A stretch of DNA of 64,000 nt from JAJFKX01 sp965230265 (GCA_965230265.1 OZ245999.1:1054001-1118000); one strand, 5' to 3'. Numbered from the stretch's first letter, positions 17,745 to 26,880 are shown. Program-made: numbers and translations. Notes: generated from the sequence alone by a model not told the origin.

Positions 17745-17813
17745 GCCGGATATCGTGTCGGCAGGCGACTGATCTGCGACACAATACCCAGGTAACTCTC
17801 GGGATAACATCGA

Positions 17814-19220
17814 ATGCTTCCAGTCGTTACCATTGCCGGCCGACCCAATGTCGGTAAATCCACTTTATTTAATGCATTAACCCGCACCCGTGACGCCATT
17901 GTCGCGGACCAGCCGGGCGTCACCCGCGATCGCCAATACGGCATTTGTCTGACCGAAGCCGAACAGCAATATCTGCTGGTGGATACCGGCGGTATTGTTG
18001 CCGAAGCCGAAGGCATGGATGCATTGGCCCGTGAGCAGGTTGATCTGGCGCTGGCTGAGGCTCAATTGATTTTATTTATGGTCGATGCCCGAGCCGGTTT
18101 ACACGCCAGTGATGAAGAAATTCTGGCTGATATTCGCCGCTATGGTACCGAAGTACTGTTGGTGGTCAATAAAACCGATGGTGTGGACTGGGAATCAAGT
18201 ATCGGTGACTGGTATCAGCTGGGCATTGGTGAGCCGGTGGGCATTGCCGCTTCGCACCGACGGGGTGTGGAGCAATTAGAAGAGATCATCAGCGATCGTG
18301 TGCAAACCCTTGGTTTGACCGATCAGCAAAACGATGAAGATGATGATGCGATTTCCATCGCTTTGATTGGCCGTCCCAATGTGGGTAAATCGACGCTGGT
18401 GAATCGTCTGTTGGGCGAAGAACGGGTTCTGGCCACGGATGTACCTGGTACCACCCGTGACAGTATTCAGGTACGTCTGAATCGCGGTGGACAGGACTAT
18501 GTATTAATCGATACTGCCGGAATACGACGCAAGGCCAGGGTGCATGAGGTCGTTGAAAAAATAAGTATTATCAAAACTTTACAGTCTATTTCTGATGCAG
18601 ATATTGCACTGGTAATGCTGGATGCGCATCAGGGCCTGGCCGATCAAGACAGCAGCCTGATTGGTAAGGTACTGCATATGGGCACGCCGTTGGTGATTGC
18701 TATCAACAAATGGGATGGTCTGCAGCCCGATGAACGCAAATGGATTGTGACCGAGCTCAGCCGGCGTCTGGTCTTTGTGGATTTTGTCCCTCAGGTAATG
18801 ATTTCAGCACTGCATGGCAGTGGTTTGAAAGAACTGTTCAAAGCGATTCATAAGACACATCGTGCCGCGTCACAGGATATCAGCAGTCACAAACTGACGG
18901 AGGTATTGCTAAAAGCAGCCAGTGAACATCCACCGCCATTGAGTCAAGGCCGCACAGCGCGTTTGCGTTACGCACACTTGGGTGGCCGATCGCCCATGCG
19001 TTTGGTGGTTCATGGCACCCGGACATCTACATTACCGGGCAGTTACCAGCGCTTTTTACTGAATCGCATGCGCAAGGCGTTCAAGCTTACCGGTGTACCG
19101 CTGCACCTGGAGCTGCGTGATGGTGCCAATCCTTTTGCGGGTCGTAAAAACAAGCTGACTGATCGGCAAATGAACAAACGCAAGCGTTTGAAACGGTTTG
19201 TTAAAGGCAAACGCCGATGA
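17814..19220 (+). CDS. der: Ribosome biogenesis GTPase Der (EngA)
   Basis: 468 aa with two consecutive GTPase domains and a C-terminal KH-like domain, needed for 50S subunit assembly. The two P-loops are identical GRPNVGKST motifs at residues 9-17 and about 186-194; the G4 motifs NKTD and NKWD follow each. The C-terminus ends in a very basic tail (KNKLTDRQMNKRKRLKRF). Stop overlaps the ATG of the next gene by four bases (ATGA), so the rhodanese-MoeB protein is probably translated in step with Der. Confidence 0.96.
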   Translation: MLPVVTIAGRPNVGKSTLFNALTRTRDAIVADQPGVTRDRQYGICLTEAEQQYLLVDTGGIVAEAEGMDALAREQVDLALAEAQLILFMVDARAGLHASDEEILADIRRYGTEVLLVVNKTDGVDWESSIGDWYQLGIGEPVGIAASHRRGVEQLEEIISDRVQTLGLTDQQNDEDDDAISIALIGRPNVGKSTLVNRLLGEERVLATDVPGTTRDSIQVRLNRGGQDYVLIDTAGIRRKARVHEVVEKISIIKTLQSISDADIALVMLDAHQGLADQDSSLIGKVLHMGTPLVIAINKWDGLQPDERKWIVTELSRRLVFVDFVPQVMISALHGSGLKELFKAIHKTHRAASQDISSHKLTEVLLKAASEHPPPLSQGRTARLRYAHLGGRSPMRLVVHGTRTSTLPGSYQRFLLNRMRKAFKLTGVPLHLELRDGANPFAGRKNKLTDRQMNKRKRLKRFVKGKRR

Positions 19221-20383
19221 AACCCGCTGCCCATAACACGGTTGGGCAGCCAACCATTAGCGATGCCGAGTTTCAGCTACAGTTACAGCAGGCACAAAAT
19301 ACGGTTGATCAAGTGGATGTTGCCACTGCCTACCGGCAACAACAATCCGGAAGCTTGTTAATTGATGTACGTGCTGCCGATCAATGCACAGCGGGAATGG
19401 CAAATAATGCGATTAATATCCCACGTCATCAATTGCTGGTTGAGCTTCGCAAAAAAAACATTAACCAGCAGCAATCGTTGTTAGTCATTTGTGCGCAGGG
19501 TAACCAATCGTTGCTGGCAGCAGCAGAGCTATTGGAGCAGGGCTATCAGCAGGTGCAAAGCGTACAAGGTGGTTTGGCTGCCTGGCGTCAGGCGAATTTG
19601 CCGCTGGGTTTCGCAGATGACTCAAACCTTAGCGATGATCAACGTGACCGCTATGCGCGACATTTAACATTGCCGGAAATCGGGCCTGCTGGGCAACAGA
19701 CATTATTAAACAGCAAAGTGTTGCTGATAGGCGCTGGTGGGCTGGGCAGTCCTGCAGCCTTGTATTTAACTGCCGCAGGCATTGGAACGCTGGGCATTGT
19801 GGATGATGACAGGGTGGAATTATCCAACCTGCAAAGACAGGTTTTGCATCGCGATGCTGGCTGTGGCGAGAAGAAAATTGACTCCGCACAGAAACAATTG
19901 CAAGCCCTAAACCCAGAGACTAAGTTAAGCGTTTTTGATCAACGTATCAACAACAATAATGCGGCAACACTGATTGCCGGTTTTGATGTGATCATCGACG
20001 GTAGCGATAACTTTGCCACCCGCTATGCAGTTAATCAGGCTTGTGTGTTGGCGGACAAGCCATTGGTTTATGCGGCTGTGGAGGCTTTTAAAGCTCAGAT
20101 AGCGGTATTTTGGCCTGGCTATGATCAACAACAGAGCTTGCCTTGTTATCACTGTGTCTTTCCGCAAGCGGGCGATGGTCCAAGCTGTGTTGAAGCAGGC
20201 GTGCTGGGGGTTGTACCGGGTATTGCAGGGGTGCTGCAGGCGACCGAAGCACTCAAGCTGTGTTTACAAATTGGCCAGCCATTGGTCAATCGGTTATTGC
20301 GTATTGACACCCTGAGCATGCAGTTTGCAGAATCCAAAATTCTGGCTGACCCTGAATGCCCGATATGTGCGTCAGCTCGTTAG
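19217..20383 (+). CDS. moeB: Rhodanese-ThiF/MoeB fusion, sulfur-carrier adenylyltransferase
   Basis: 388 aa. Residues about 35-125 are a rhodanese domain (SLLIDVRAADQC; active-site loop VICAQGNQSL with the persulfide Cys), residues 135-380 a ThiF/MoeB E1-like domain with the ATP-binding VLLIGAGGLGSPAALYL, DDDRVELSNLQRQ, and the two zinc-binding pairs CYHC and CPIC. Such proteins adenylate the C-terminal Gly of MoaD or ThiS and help to load sulfur. In MoeZ/MOCS3 types the rhodanese is C-terminal; here it is N-terminal. It overlaps der by four bases and precedes folD by 18. Whether it serves molybdopterin, thiamine or both cannot be decided, as no moaD or thiS is nearby. Confidence 0.85.
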   Translation: MKPAAHNTVGQPTISDAEFQLQLQQAQNTVDQVDVATAYRQQQSGSLLIDVRAADQCTAGMANNAINIPRHQLLVELRKKNINQQQSLLVICAQGNQSLLAAAELLEQGYQQVQSVQGGLAAWRQANLPLGFADDSNLSDDQRDRYARHLTLPEIGPAGQQTLLNSKVLLIGAGGLGSPAALYLTAAGIGTLGIVDDDRVELSNLQRQVLHRDAGCGEKKIDSAQKQLQALNPETKLSVFDQRINNNNAATLIAGFDVIIDGSDNFATRYAVNQACVLADKPLVYAAVEAFKAQIAVFWPGYDQQQSLPCYHCVFPQAGDGPSCVEAGVLGVVPGIAGVLQATEALKLCLQIGQPLVNRLLRIDTLSMQFAESKILADPECPICASAR

Positions 20384-20401
20384 TTATGTGATCATTAACC
20401 C

Positions 20402-21274
20402 ATGAGTTCAGAACAACCGACCAATCAATCTCAGCCAGGTATTTTGGATGGCAAGGCGCTGTCATTCAAAATTCGTCAGCGTATCAAGACACAAATTGAT
20501 GAGCATGTGGAAAATGGCGGTCAACGGCCGGGGTTGGCAGTGGTGCTGGTGGGGGATAACCCCGCATCAAAAGTGTATGTTCGTAATAAACACAAAGCCT
20601 GCGAAGATACCGGTATTTATACACAACAAATTGACTTACCATCAGATACCACCACTGAACAGCTGCAGGAAACGGTTGATCGACTGAATGCCGATACCAG
20701 TATCCATGGCATTTTGGTGCAGTTGCCGTTACCAGAACTTGTCAACAGTCAACAGGTATTGGAAAGCATTGATGCCAGCAAGGATGTGGATGGCTTTAAC
20801 GCCATGAATATGGGGCGTCTGGTATTGCGTGACCCGGGTATACGTCCTTGCACACCACGGGGTGTTATGGCGTTATTACACCACCATGGTATTGATACCA
20901 AAGGCAAGCATGCCGTTGTGGTTGGTGCCTCCAATATAGTTGGCCGCCCAATGGCAATGGAATTATTGCTTGACGGGGCAACAGTCACTATTTGTCATCG
21001 ATTCACTCATGATCTGCAGGAACACGTTGAACGAGCAGAAATACTGGTTTCGGCGGTAGGCATTCGTAATGTTGTTGATGCCAACTGGATACCGCAAGGT
21101 TGTATTGTGGTGGATGTGGCCATGAACCGTGACAGCAACGGTGTTTTATGTGGTGATCTGGATGCTGAAATTGTCAAACAAAAAGCCAGTTGGTATACGC
21201 CGATACCCGGTGGTGTGGGGCCGATGACGGTGGCGATGTTATTGCAGAATACCGTGGAAGCTGCAGGCTTATGA
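20402..21274 (+). CDS. folD: Methylenetetrahydrofolate dehydrogenase/cyclohydrolase
   Basis: 290 aa bifunctional enzyme interconverting 5,10-methylene- and 10-formyl-tetrahydrofolate with NADP. The signatures are present: VGDNPASKVYVRNKHKAC with the catalytic Lys, ILVQLPLPELV, the NADP-binding VVGASNIVGRPMAMEL and PIPGGVGPMTVAML. Length is normal. It closes the ndk-to-folD series, 18 bases after the MoeB-like gene, and is followed by two dispersed palindromic repeats. Confidence 0.96.
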   Translation: MSSEQPTNQSQPGILDGKALSFKIRQRIKTQIDEHVENGGQRPGLAVVLVGDNPASKVYVRNKHKACEDTGIYTQQIDLPSDTTTEQLQETVDRLNADTSIHGILVQLPLPELVNSQQVLESIDASKDVDGFNAMNMGRLVLRDPGIRPCTPRGVMALLHHHGIDTKGKHAVVVGASNIVGRPMAMELLLDGATVTICHRFTHDLQEHVERAEILVSAVGIRNVVDANWIPQGCIVVDVAMNRDSNGVLCGDLDAEIVKQKASWYTPIPGGVGPMTVAMLLQNTVEAAGL

Positions 21275-21281
21275 CCGCAGG

Positions 21282-21315
21282 GTAGGTCGGCTTAGAGCCA
21301 TAGCTTGTAAGCCGA
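21282..21315. repeat. Dispersed extragenic palindromic repeat, copy A
   Basis: GTAGGTCGGCTTAGAGCC followed by ATAGCTTGTAAGCCGA; the arms TCGGCTTA and TAAGCCGA pair. The same core occurs at 27860-27895 and, as a half copy, at 3563. Confidence 0.7.
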
Positions 21316-21360
21316 TAAAGCTGTTTCAGCTTAACTTTTATAATTATTATGGGCTATTCA

Positions 21361-21395
21361 TTGTTGGATTACGGCATTGCCTAATCCGACCCACA
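21361..21395. repeat. Dispersed extragenic palindromic repeat, variant B
   Basis: TTGGATTA and TAATCCGA arms around CGGCATTGCC, followed by CCCACA. It is a variant of copy A with GGATTA in place of GGCTTA, facing it in the 157-base gap after folD. Paired copies of this kind resemble BIME clusters. Confidence 0.6.
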
Positions 21396-21431
21396 TCGGG
21401 TTGAAACGCTTCACAATTCAAATTGTATTGC

Positions 21432-22064
21432 TTAAGCCAGTCCTGGTAACACGGCTTTAATGCCGGCAACTATCATTTCAACGGCAATGGCCAGCAAAAT
21501 CATGCCCATCAGACGAGTCATGATGACGCGCATGGTGCTGGTTAACATTGCTGCAAAAAATGAAGCAAAAAACAGCACTAAAAACAATAACAGTAATACC
21601 GCTGCAACCACAGCCGCGATGCTAATCAATTCTGCTGTATTTTTGGTATGACCTGCGTAAATGATCAGTGTCGCTATTGTTCCAGGGCCGACGATCATGG
21701 GAAAGGTAATCGGGTAAAACGCCATGCTCTGCAGAGCTGCCATATGATCTTGTTCATTTTCTGAGCCGTGATGAGAAGCAACCTCAGAACCATTTAACAT
21801 CGACCATGCAATGTGTCCGAGAACAAACCCACCGGCGATTCGGAACTGGTCAATAGTGATACCAAAAAAACCAATAATTTGTTGCCCTGCAAGCAGGATA
21901 ATGCTGCACATGATCACCGAAAATAAAGTGATCTTGATCGCCAGGCTGCGCTGGTCTGATACAGAGTAACCGCTGGTTAGCGACAAAAAGACCGGCAAGT
22001 TAACAAACGGATTCATGATCGCAAAGAAGGCTCCAAAGGCCTTGGTCATCAGTATGGGGTCCAT
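21432..22064 (-). CDS. MarC family integral membrane protein
   Basis: 210 aa with about six hydrophobic helices. The MarC family signature is recognisable in FAIMNPFVNLPVFLSLTSG near the N-terminus and in FPMIVGPGTIATLIIYAG in the middle. The family is named after E. coli marC but its biochemical role is not established, despite an early link to multiple antibiotic resistance. It lies downstream of the sulfatase gene, from which it is separated by a strong terminator (22225-22259), so it is likely transcribed alone. Confidence 0.85.
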   Translation of the reverse strand: MDPILMTKAFGAFFAIMNPFVNLPVFLSLTSGYSVSDQRSLAIKITLFSVIMCSIILLAGQQIIGFFGITIDQFRIAGGFVLGHIAWSMLNGSEVASHHGSENEQDHMAALQSMAFYPITFPMIVGPGTIATLIIYAGHTKNTAELISIAAVVAAVLLLLFLVLFFASFFAAMLTSTMRVIMTRLMGMILLAIAVEMIVAGIKAVLPGLA

Positions 22065-22224
22065 ATTTATTCCTTTAGAGTCTGCGATACGAGCGGCATG
22101 ATTTTTTTGTAATCTTTTACGTTAAAGCCAGCGAACATGGCACTTGAGTTTAATCACGCATTGTTGATCTAACAAGTATTTGTAATAAAGACTATCTGTC
22201 ATTCTTTCGCTAGAATAAAAACTG

Positions 22225-22259
22225 ACATTATTGCCATGTGTAAAACATGGCAATAATGT
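22225..22259 (-). terminator. Strong terminator hairpin after the sulfatase gene
   Basis: A perfect 15-bp stem (ACATTATTGCCATGT and its complement) with a 5-base loop. On the minus strand it is followed by CAG and TTTTTATTC. It separates the sulfatase from the marC-like gene. Confidence 0.75.
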
Positions 22260-22288
22260 TTTAAAGTTTTGAAAAGACCATTAAAGGT

Positions 22289-23968
22289 TCAGCTCTCAAT
22301 ATCACCTACCTGTCCATTGGGCAATAGGCGTTTTTTTATCCTTTGCTCAATCATCACTGCCGATAAAGCCTTAATGACAGCCTCATGGGCCCGTTTTTGA
22401 CCGCAAGTTCCAGCGAGGTTCACTTCCTCCAGCGGGTCATCGGTCATGTTATACAGTTCAAACTCTGCCGGGCCACCCTCCGGTTGCATAATTTCGCTCT
22501 GATCGGGATTGCTGGGGCTGGACCAGAAACGGGGGTTGCTGAAGTAGCGGGTGTATTTCCAAAGTTTGATTTCGCCATTTTCATCGGGCAAGTGGGTGAT
22601 AACCGTTTCTAGGTGGCTGGGCTCGGTGATGGGGCTGTAAGGGTTCCCGCGGGGATTGACGTCGGTTAAGCCTTCGCTGACTTGATCGTCGGTCATAAAG
22701 TACAGCGCTTTATCCCCATGGCCATTGTCACCGCCGCTTTCGATCAGCTCGGACAAATCCGCTCCTACCAATGGATGCACTTCAGAATGACTGGGTTGCA
22801 ACTGTTTGGCAGCTTGTTGTTGATCAATACTCGCCATTCCCATCAGTGTCGGAATAATATCGACGTGACTGCTTAAAACCTCACTGTGTTTGTGACCGGA
22901 ATACAGTGTCGGATTGGAAACAATAAACGGTACATGCAGGGTTTCTTCATAGGCGTTATACCATTTTTGATGCATGCCGCCATGAGCACCCAGCATATCA
23001 CCATGGTCGGAGGTATAGACCACGATGGTGTTTTCATAAAAACGGGTGCTTTTGAGTTTTTGATAAACCTTATGAATTTCCTGATCGACCAGGTATTGCA
23101 AGTAATAGTACAGTTGGAAATATTGCGGAATGGTGGGGTTGCGGAAGAACATCTCGCCGTATTTATCCGCATAGTCTTTTTGGGCTTTGGGTTTGGTGGA
23201 TAAATCCTCACAGCGGGTCGGTGGCATCGGTAATTTAATGTCTTTAATAAAATCCGGAAAATCGTAGTTATAGCCAAAACTCAGCCATGGAGTGCCGAAA
23301 AAAACCACATCATGCGGATTGGTGAAAGAGGCCACAGTCAGCCAGGGCTGGTCGCTGTCATCGCGATCCAAAGCATCCAGCAGATGAATAACTTGATCGG
23401 CAAAGCCTGGGTCACGGTTAATGCCCATATTGGCTTGATCAGCACCGTGTGGGTCAGGGCCGATCCAGCCATCGAAGCCATAGTCATGCAGTTTATTGGC
23501 CGCTTTATACAACTCTTGTGCCCGTGGAATCGGGTTGCCATTGTTATCGGTGCTGAGCATGACATTAACACTGCCGGGGAGCACAATATCCGGGTGAGAA
23601 AGGTGCCACTTACCACGATAAAAGGTGCGATAACCACCAGCACGAAAATAATCACCCATGGTGGGTACGGTGTTGGGGTCCAGATAAAACATATCCGGGT
23701 CATACCATTGTTTGGCCAATCCGGAAGTTTGTGTTACCCCGTGCAAAGAAGGGTATTGGCCGGTATAAATGCTGGTGCGGCTGGGGCTGCAAGCGGTACT
23801 GGCGGCGTAGTGTTTATGCAACTCCAGGCTGTTCTCGCGCAACGCCGCAACGCCGTGTAAGTGCTTCTGGCGGAATTGTTTGATGGTCTCTTGTTCGTAG
23901 ATGGGGGGGTAGCGTTCCTCGTCGGTGGTGATGATTAAAAAATTCCATTTTTTATGGTTCTCAGGCAT
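22289..23968 (-). CDS. Sulfatase (arylsulfatase-like hydrolase)
   Basis: 559 aa type I sulfatase of the alkaline-phosphatase superfamily. The formylglycine motif CSPSR (Cys60) followed by TSIYTGQYPSLHG is intact, so a maturase is needed for activity. Metal ligands are suggested by TTDEERYPP at the N-terminus and TSDHGDMLGAHG in the middle; AYEETLHVPF is also a family landmark. No signal peptide is visible, implying a cytoplasmic enzyme, as with choline sulfatases, or a missed start. The substrate (aryl, choline or carbohydrate sulfate, or a phosphonate ester) is unknown. A sulfatase maturase is not adjacent. Confidence 0.88.
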   Translation of the reverse strand: MPENHKKWNFLIITTDEERYPPIYEQETIKQFRQKHLHGVAALRENSLELHKHYAASTACSPSRTSIYTGQYPSLHGVTQTSGLAKQWYDPDMFYLDPNTVPTMGDYFRAGGYRTFYRGKWHLSHPDIVLPGSVNVMLSTDNNGNPIPRAQELYKAANKLHDYGFDGWIGPDPHGADQANMGINRDPGFADQVIHLLDALDRDDSDQPWLTVASFTNPHDVVFFGTPWLSFGYNYDFPDFIKDIKLPMPPTRCEDLSTKPKAQKDYADKYGEMFFRNPTIPQYFQLYYYLQYLVDQEIHKVYQKLKSTRFYENTIVVYTSDHGDMLGAHGGMHQKWYNAYEETLHVPFIVSNPTLYSGHKHSEVLSSHVDIIPTLMGMASIDQQQAAKQLQPSHSEVHPLVGADLSELIESGGDNGHGDKALYFMTDDQVSEGLTDVNPRGNPYSPITEPSHLETVITHLPDENGEIKLWKYTRYFSNPRFWSSPSNPDQSEIMQPEGGPAEFELYNMTDDPLEEVNLAGTCGQKRAHEAVIKALSAVMIEQRIKKRLLPNGQVGDIES

Positions 23969-24331
23969 AAGTGAGTCTCCTAGTCATTTTATTTTTAATG
24001 GTTATACCCGGGAAACAAGACGATATATGTTGTTGCATGCATAAAAACCCGGCCAACGGCAGGCTGGGCTTTTAATGACCGAAATAGATAAATAGAACAC
24101 CGGTCACTCCCAAGGTGAGCCAGCGTCATTTGAAATCTCCCATTAATACATCCCTGTTGTCCCTGATTTCAGCTTAACACTGATAACGCAATAAAAGCCA
24201 ACACGGGTCGATAGCCTTGATCGGCTGACAATACCGGCAGGTTTTCGGAAGGTTAAGTACTGTGATTCAGAGCAGTATAGATTTTGCGAATTTACAGCGA
24301 GCAATATTCATAATTATTTTAGGAAGTCACA
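23969..24331. other. Divergent gap between sulfatase and the 488-aa protein gene
   Basis: About 360 bases without a gene. It holds an imperfect hairpin at 24044-24073 (AAAACCCGGCC with GGCTGGGCTTTT) that looks like a worn terminator, oddly placed between divergent genes. TAGGAAG just before the ATG at 24332 is a good ribosome site. I could not assign promoters. Confidence 0.5.
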
Positions 24332-25798
24332 ATGAAAAGAAAACTTCGACCGGGAGAACAAACGTTTATCGACATGATCTTCAATGGGATCTGGCGTATT
24401 CAGACTCGAGATGGCGAGTACCTGGATGTCATTGATGATGGCAATGGTGGCCAAAAGCTGGTCACTCACCCTGTCAGCCGAGTCAGGCATGATTTCAGGA
24501 TTCGATCCTTTGAAGAACTTGAGCGAAACCGCTGGGGGGTATGGGCTGAGCCATTCAAACTGAGTGATCAGGCTGGCCCGATTACCGGGAGTCGCCGGCC
24601 AGGTAACCAGATTTATCCTTTCGTGCTGGTTTACGACGGCTGTAATAACTTTGTTTTAGAAGAATTACCCGCCGAGCATATGTTGCGCCAGAACCCTGGC
24701 GATACCATGCTGCAAAGTCTCGAGGCGGTGTCTACTTTAAGCAGTGAACAGTTAACCGGTTTGCCGGTCGAGCTGGATGCATTCAGGTTTATCAGCACCG
24801 TAAGTGGCGTCAATTTCCCTGTGTTCAGTGGCGACCAGCAACGGGCATTTAGTTATATCGCAGGCAGGCTTGGTTTTGATCCACACAGCAGTTTGCTAAC
24901 ACTGGCTGCGCTGGCCAATATAGCCAGGCCCGATGATATTCCGCAGGATGCCTGGGATGCGGTATTGACACAGTTGCGCGTTGAAATTGATTATCGACAG
25001 CTCGCTGGAAACTACTTCAGCAGCATTCAAAGCTTTGTGCAGAATGTATTTATCTCCAATGCTGGTTTGGTCGATAACGTGGGCGCTATTGTGGGGTTGG
25101 ATAAGAGCAATGTGATCCAGTTGCTGCTGAATGCAGCGTTGCAATCCATCGCCGGTGCTGTCGGCGGGCTCAAGTTTACAGGTGCGGGAGTGGTTTCGGG
25201 GGCGCTGAAAGTATTGTTTCAACAACTGGCTGCTGACAAAGGACCCAGTGTTGGCAATTTCAACGTGGCACTGGCTGAAGCACGCACCAAGGTGTCCGAA
25301 TTGTTTGATGACATGATTACTGCCATCCAGAACTGGCGCATTGATGTTTACAACGACTGGGGCAAACTGGAAACCATGGGTTTAAACATTAAAAGCGGAG
25401 AGGTTGCCTGGCCTGCCAATGATGAGGAAATGCGCAAAGAGGCGAAAAAACAGCTGGAGATTTCATTGTATAAAGACCTGACCAAAGTACGCTGGAATCA
25501 CATGCGTTCCTCTAAGGGGACTTATTTCAGTCAGCGTGGTGACTGGACCAGTTATATGGAGAAAAATAAAAACTACTGGGTTGAAGCAGTGCCAACCACG
25601 CAAACGGATTTATTCGGCAAGGAAAAATCCGGTTATAACGTGACCATGCACTGGCTGGGCAGAGGGTCTACCATTTTCGATCATAAAGAGCCTGATGATC
25701 GCTTACCCATTCGCATTTTCAACGAACTGGGTGTTTCAAGACCCACGGTATTCAGAGAGTGGGGCTTGGCACCACAGACCTTTTTTGTGAATTATTGA
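24332..25798 (+). CDS. Unrecognised 488-aa protein with glycine-rich hydrophobic stretch
   Basis: Not recognised. The start is well supported by TAGGAAG seven bases upstream. Residues 1-110 look beta-rich with aromatic and charged residues (GIWRIQTRDGEYLDVIDDG). Residues about 130-250 look helical. Residues about 260-303 form a long hydrophobic, Ala/Gly-rich stretch (LLLNAALQSIAGAVGGLK, then GAGVVSGALKVLF) that could be a membrane-inserting hairpin or a buried amphipathic helix pair. The C-terminal 130 residues are charged and aromatic-rich and end in TFFVNY. No signal peptide is seen. The arrangement recalls pore-forming proteins with a hidden hydrophobic hairpin, but this is only an analogy. 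It stands alone, with a terminator-like hairpin after it. Confidence 0.8.
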   Translation: MKRKLRPGEQTFIDMIFNGIWRIQTRDGEYLDVIDDGNGGQKLVTHPVSRVRHDFRIRSFEELERNRWGVWAEPFKLSDQAGPITGSRRPGNQIYPFVLVYDGCNNFVLEELPAEHMLRQNPGDTMLQSLEAVSTLSSEQLTGLPVELDAFRFISTVSGVNFPVFSGDQQRAFSYIAGRLGFDPHSSLLTLAALANIARPDDIPQDAWDAVLTQLRVEIDYRQLAGNYFSSIQSFVQNVFISNAGLVDNVGAIVGLDKSNVIQLLLNAALQSIAGAVGGLKFTGAGVVSGALKVLFQQLAADKGPSVGNFNVALAEARTKVSELFDDMITAIQNWRIDVYNDWGKLETMGLNIKSGEVAWPANDEEMRKEAKKQLEISLYKDLTKVRWNHMRSSKGTYFSQRGDWTSYMEKNKNYWVEAVPTTQTDLFGKEKSGYNVTMHWLGRGSTIFDHKEPDDRLPIRIFNELGVSRPTVFREWGLAPQTFFVNY

Positions 25799-25850
25799 TA
25801 GGCTGAATAGTCAGTGGTCAACGGTTCAGCTTATTAAGATTAAATAATCG

Positions 25851-25873
25851 CAGGGCAATCATTGATTGCCCTG
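25851..25873 (+). terminator. Hairpin terminator after the 488-aa protein gene
   Basis: CAGGGCAATC and GATTGCCCTG form a perfect 10-bp stem with a 3-base loop, followed by ACTTTGATTT. It lies 52 bases after the stop codon. Confidence 0.6.
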
Positions 25874-25885
25874 ACTTTGATTTAA

Positions 25886-26035
25886 GATTTTCAAGTAGAA
25901 CTGCGGCAGAATCCTTATGAAGTGGCTATTGAGTTTGTTGAATTTAAAACTCATACAAGCATCTGCGCTCAGTTGAAAATCGGATCGGCAGATAATGGGG
26001 ATATTGTGCTGCAGATTGATTCAGTGCAAGAATAG
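25886..26035 (+). pseudogene. Protein-like reading frame without start, possible gene remnant
   Basis: Between an in-frame TAA at 25883 and a TAG at 26033, 49 codons read as plausible protein (ELRQNPYEVAIEFVEFK, then QLKIGSADNGDIVLQIDSVQ). No ATG is present, only CTG (25901) and GTG (25922). It looks like the 3' end of a lost gene. It could also be a short gene with an unusual start, or chance. Confidence 0.3.
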
Positions 26036-26060
26036 CCAAACGCATAGCCTGGGTTTTGTT

Positions 26061-26627
26061 ATGAATGCACTGTGGACATCTCTTATAGCGACGTTAACTG
26101 GCGCGATCGGCTGGTATGCAAACCATTGGCTCACCTCAAGGCGAGAGCAGGATCGAAGAAGATATCAAGCTGAACTGAACTTTGTAGAAAGACAGATTGA
26201 AGAGCTGTACGGCCCCATGGCGGCAGCACTGTATGAGGGGGCAAGGGCATTCAATGATTTGTTGGAAACGCTGGGGCGTAATTATGTCTTTTCGGAGGAG
26301 TCTCCGATTTCAGATGAAGATCTGAAAACGTGGTTGTTCTGGACAGAAAATGAGTTTTTGCCCAGAAACGCCAATATTAAAAACCTTTTAACAACGAAGG
26401 CTCATTTGATAGCACGTTCTGAATTTCCAGAAAGTTACGTTAGGTTTTTTGATCATTGCAACTCCTGGGACATTAAACACCGCCGCTGGAAGGCAGAAAA
26501 TATTGAGTATTCATGGCATTCGAATATCGGATGGCCAGACGAGTTTGAGCAAGAAGTGATTGATGAGTTTCAGGCGTTGAAACGCCGACATTCAGAGTTG
26601 ATCGGTCATTTGATCAACAGGAAATAG
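26061..26627 (+). CDS. Membrane-anchored protein of unknown function
   Basis: 188 aa from the ATG at 26061. Residues 4-22 form one membrane helix (WTSLIATLTGAIGWYANHWL) followed at once by the very charged TSRREQDRRRYQ, which fits an N-in anchor with a cytoplasmic helical domain. The stretch ERQIEELYGPMAAALYEGARAF resembles a motif seen in many small uncharacterised anchored proteins. An in-frame ATG at 25995 would add 22 residues in front of the helix, without a better ribosome site; the shorter form is preferred because the helix then starts at the N-terminus. Function unknown. It ends 253 bases before the convergent PPK2 gene. Confidence 0.65.
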   Translation: MNALWTSLIATLTGAIGWYANHWLTSRREQDRRRYQAELNFVERQIEELYGPMAAALYEGARAFNDLLETLGRNYVFSEESPISDEDLKTWLFWTENEFLPRNANIKNLLTTKAHLIARSEFPESYVRFFDHCNSWDIKHRRWKAENIEYSWHSNIGWPDEFEQEVIDEFQALKRRHSELIGHLINRK

Positions 26628-26880
26628 AATAATGTTTTAAAGGGTGGGGGCGGTCAGTAATTTTTGCCCGTTGGTATAGTTTTTACTGAATGACGACACA
26701 CCCACAGGCATACGGGTTTGGGGCGCTTATAAAAATGCCATTGTTGGTTGCTGGTCATAACGATGAGCAAGGCTCTATCTATACTGTGAGGATAAACCAT
26801 CAGTGTAAGTTTGTCGGGTTTATTAGCACAGTATAAATAGCCTCATGCAGGTGCATGCAGACGATGATATGGTTGATGTA

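Noticed and set aside
23312..23860. 182-codon plus-strand frame
   Set aside because: Antisense to the sulfatase gene, whose motifs are intact; no ribosome site.
26735..26836. 33-codon frame in the gap before the PPK2 gene
   Set aside because: Reads plausibly, but there is no ribosome site and it is too short to support; the rest of 26628-26880 shows nothing.
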